Below are positions 6,254 through 7,538 of a stretch of 7,538 bases of DNA, piece after piece (within the stretch, counting starts at the first letter, position 1; each line of letters begins with the position of its first letter). The DNA is taken from the NCBI GenBank assembly GCA_028698395.1, contig JAQVDG010000089.1, positions 1-7,538 on the forward strand, read 5' to 3'. Below the pieces are notes generated by a model. That model was not told where the DNA came from. It ran no database searches and saw nothing but the letters and a program-made list of their open reading frames with translations. The stretch is from Weeksellaceae bacterium (GTDB lineage: Bacteria > Bacteroidota > Bacteroidia > Flavobacteriales > Weeksellaceae). A program made the position numbers and the translations under genes.

Positions 6254-6895
6254 TTCTAATTTTTGGTTGATGAGCTCACTTAATTTTTTTGCTTTTTGCA
6301 TGACCATTATATGAGTTCCTCCTTCAATCTTTATAACATCGTGTAAATTTGAATAAGGAAAAACAATATCTTTATTGCCATGATAATGAACGAAATCCGG
6401 CAAGAGAATATCATTTCTCCAATTAACGATTTGATTCATCGCCCATTTTAAATAGTAATGATTCCGAAATTCAAAAATCTCTTTTAAATCCATCAATCGA
6501 GTACTGTAAATCTTTCGTATAACAGAATAAGACAAGAAACTATCCGATGTTAAAAAAGCAGGAGGGATTGCTTTATGAATATTGGTATGCGAAGAAAAAC
6601 GCATATAATTTGGCATTTCAGAACGATCTTTAATGGTGGAAATCAGAAAGTTAAATTGAGGGTGAACAAAACGATTCATTTCCTTGACAATGATTCCGCC
6701 AAAAGAAAGTCCCATTAATAAAAAATCTTCGTTCAAATTAATCTTTTCGAGCATTCGTTCGGTATAATGTTGTAAACTTTCTTCCTTTTCTGGTTGTAAC
6801 CAAGGAATGTAAACAAGTTCAAAATCAGGATTTAAACGTAAGTTCTTAAAAGCTTTTTCATTGGCACCCAAACCGCTGATTTGATATATTTTCAT
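6242..6895 (-). CDS. Small alpha/beta hydrolase
   Basis: This is a 217-residue cytoplasmic alpha/beta-hydrolase fold protein; its substrate is unknown. The N-terminus MKIYQISGLGANEKAF gives the first strand and a Gly-rich oxyanion loop. The nucleophile elbow is GLSFGG with Ser64. The likely acid is Asp176 in HGNKDIVFP and the likely catalytic His is His195 in GGTHIMVMQKAKKLSELI, giving a complete Ser-Asp-His triad. The cap region between (about 86-165) is rich in aromatic and basic residues. No signal peptide is present. The ATG at 6895 fits the -7 box at 6914-6921. The gene is convergent with the permease gene and overlaps its 3' end by 12 bp, with no intrinsic terminator between them. Upstream, 42 nt away, is a PH-domain gene on the same strand, so read-through from that unit is possible in addition to its own promoter. 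Confidence 0.85.
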   Translation of the reverse strand: MKIYQISGLGANEKAFKNLRLNPDFELVYIPWLQPEKEESLQHYTERMLEKINLNEDFLLMGLSFGGIIVKEMNRFVHPQFNFLISTIKDRSEMPNYMRFSSHTNIHKAIPPAFLTSDSFLSYSVIRKIYSTRLMDLKEIFEFRNHYYLKWAMNQIVNWRNDILLPDFVHYHGNKDIVFPYSNLHDVIKIEGGTHIMVMQKAKKLSELINQKLELIR

Positions 6896-6913
6896 AATAT
6901 CCGACTCATTTTA

Positions 6914-6921
6914 CAAAGTTA
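6914..6921 (-). promoter_or_regulatory. Promoter -7 box of the alpha/beta hydrolase gene
   Basis: On the minus strand this reads TAACTTTG, an exact TAnnTTTG match, ending 18 nt before the ATG at 6895. The surrounding 14-mer (6910-6923) is identical to that at 2940-2953 before the outer-membrane barrel gene. No -33 TTG is evident; that position falls in the end of the upstream gene. Confidence 0.5.
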
Positions 6922-6937
6922 AGCAATCCCGATGAGC

Positions 6938-7369
6938 TTAGCTTATTTGAATATCCGGATTTATTTTCACTAAATTTTTTATAAAATTTTGATCAAATTC
7001 CGGACTGATATAAATTGTATTCGATTGATTGTAGTAAATAAGAATTCCTTTTGTAGCCGTTGCCCAATATGAATTTTGTAAATTATAGTTTTTTGTGATT
7101 TCTAATTTTTGAATGGATTCAATTGATATGTTTTTTTTGAACGGACCGGTAGTACATTGAATTTCTTTTTCCGTCAAAGTATAAAAAGTAAAAATATACA
7201 TCCAAATTAAGCCGCCTCCGATGGCAACAATCAAAAAACTTAAACCTATTTTATAATCGAGATTTACCGCTTTTTCTGTCCATGAAAAAAACAAAACCAA
7301 GGTTAAAATCAAGAGAAGAAAAACCGTTATGAGCTTATGAAATAAGTCTTTTTTACTTTTAAAAAACAT
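6938..7369 (-). CDS. Membrane-anchored bacterial PH-domain protein (bPH_4 / YyaB-like)
   Basis: This is a 143-residue protein of unknown function. The N-terminus MFFKSKKDLFHK resembles the typical start of the family and is followed by two membrane helices (about 12-30 and 41-62). A bacterial pleckstrin-homology domain of the bPH_4 type (PF06713) then runs from about 63 to 141. Visible signatures are FYTLTEKEIQCTTGPFKKNISIESIQKLEITKN and the closing KGILIYYNQSNTIYISPEFDQNFIKNLVKINPDI, where the ISP..-F...L...NP pattern is characteristic. Topology is probably both termini in the cytoplasm. The ATG at 7369 lies 9 nt after the stop of mtaB on the same strand, so the two genes are very likely cotranscribed. 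No ligand or partner can be deduced. Confidence 0.78.
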   Translation of the reverse strand: MFFKSKKDLFHKLITVFLLLILTLVLFFSWTEKAVNLDYKIGLSFLIVAIGGGLIWMYIFTFYTLTEKEIQCTTGPFKKNISIESIQKLEITKNYNLQNSYWATATKGILIYYNQSNTIYISPEFDQNFIKNLVKINPDIQIS

Positions 7370-7378
7370 TTTTAAAGA

Positions 7379-7538
7379 TTAAAAAACAGAAAATTCGATT
7401 TGTTTTTCACCTTCAACTAATCCGGCAGTATTTAGTGAAATTAATTTTATCTTTTCAGATTGGTTAATTAAATCCGGATTAAAATCAGTTTCCATTTTCA
7501 CGTAATTTTCAGTGAAACCATGCATTTTTCCATATTTA
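7379..7538 (-). CDS. mtaB: tRNA (t6A37) methylthiotransferase MtaB, C-terminal end (5' end outside window)
   Basis: Only the last 52 codons are in the window, read on the minus strand and ending with TAA at 7381-7379. The translation begins KYGKMHGFTENYVKMETDFN and ends in KQIEFSVF. The phrase MHGFTENYVKV, followed by a small beta-rich tail with ...PDLINQSEKIKLISLN..GLVEGE, is the usual end of MtaB of Bacteroidota. MtaB is a radical-SAM enzyme that adds a methylthio group to t6A at position 37 of tRNAs, giving ms2t6A. The catalytic part (two iron-sulfur cluster sites) lies outside, so activity cannot be judged. MiaB or RimO are relatives, but their C-terminal TRAM domains read differently. 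The PH-domain gene starts 9 nt downstream. Confidence 0.78.
   Translation of the reverse strand, partial: KYGKMHGFTENYVKMETDFNPDLINQSEKIKLISLNTAGLVEGEKQIEFSVF

Noticed and set aside
7472..7481. Recurring TCCGGA / AATCCGGATT motif across the window (also near 3911, 5252, 6954)
   Set aside because: Most copies lie in coding sequence where Asn-Pro-Asp or Ser-Gly codons produce it; one is in a terminator stem. There is no regular spacing or intergenic pattern.

Overview
The window looks like a chromosomal segment of an AT-rich member of the Bacteroidota, most likely order Flavobacteriales. Three things support this. There is a subunit of alternative complex III and a PorT-like outer-membrane barrel protein. 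Lipoproteins have relaxed lipoboxes. Nearly every transcription unit is preceded by a TAnnTTTG-type -7 box a short distance from the start codon, with no Shine-Dalgarno sequence. Nothing seen indicates a mobile element, prophage, CRISPR array, tRNA or rRNA. I could not assign a genus.

Left part, plus strand (1-4225). The window opens inside actF, the quinol-binding-type membrane subunit of the respiratory alternative complex III, closed by a strong terminator. Next comes a DUF2891 lipoprotein gene with its own promoter. It is broken by an apparent one-base deletion in an A tract, which separates the lipoprotein signal peptide (from 818) from the body of the protein (long frame from about 894 to 1944). 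Then follow sucD (TCA cycle), with promoter and terminator; a small outer-membrane beta-barrel gene; and a DUF4136 lipoprotein gene, closed by a perfect hairpin terminator.

Middle (4277-6253). rbfA (30S ribosome maturation; GTG start) is directly abutted (TAAATG) by a LolC/LolE-type FtsX-family ABC permease. The permease is unusual. The conserved N-terminal motif of this family is split by about 133 extra residues carrying four predicted membrane helices, in a topology that leaves the rest of the protein correctly oriented.

Right part, minus strand (6242-7538). Transcription runs from the end of mtaB (tRNA t6A37 methylthiotransferase, partial) into a small bPH_4-type PH-domain membrane protein. 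A short alpha/beta hydrolase with its own promoter follows; its 3' end overlaps the permease gene by 12 bp in a convergent arrangement.

Functionally this is mostly housekeeping: respiration, TCA cycle, ribosome maturation, lipoprotein sorting and tRNA modification, with envelope proteins of unknown role between. The two observations most worth following are the permease insertion and the frameshifted DUF2891 lipoprotein. I see no convincing evidence for a new multi-gene system.
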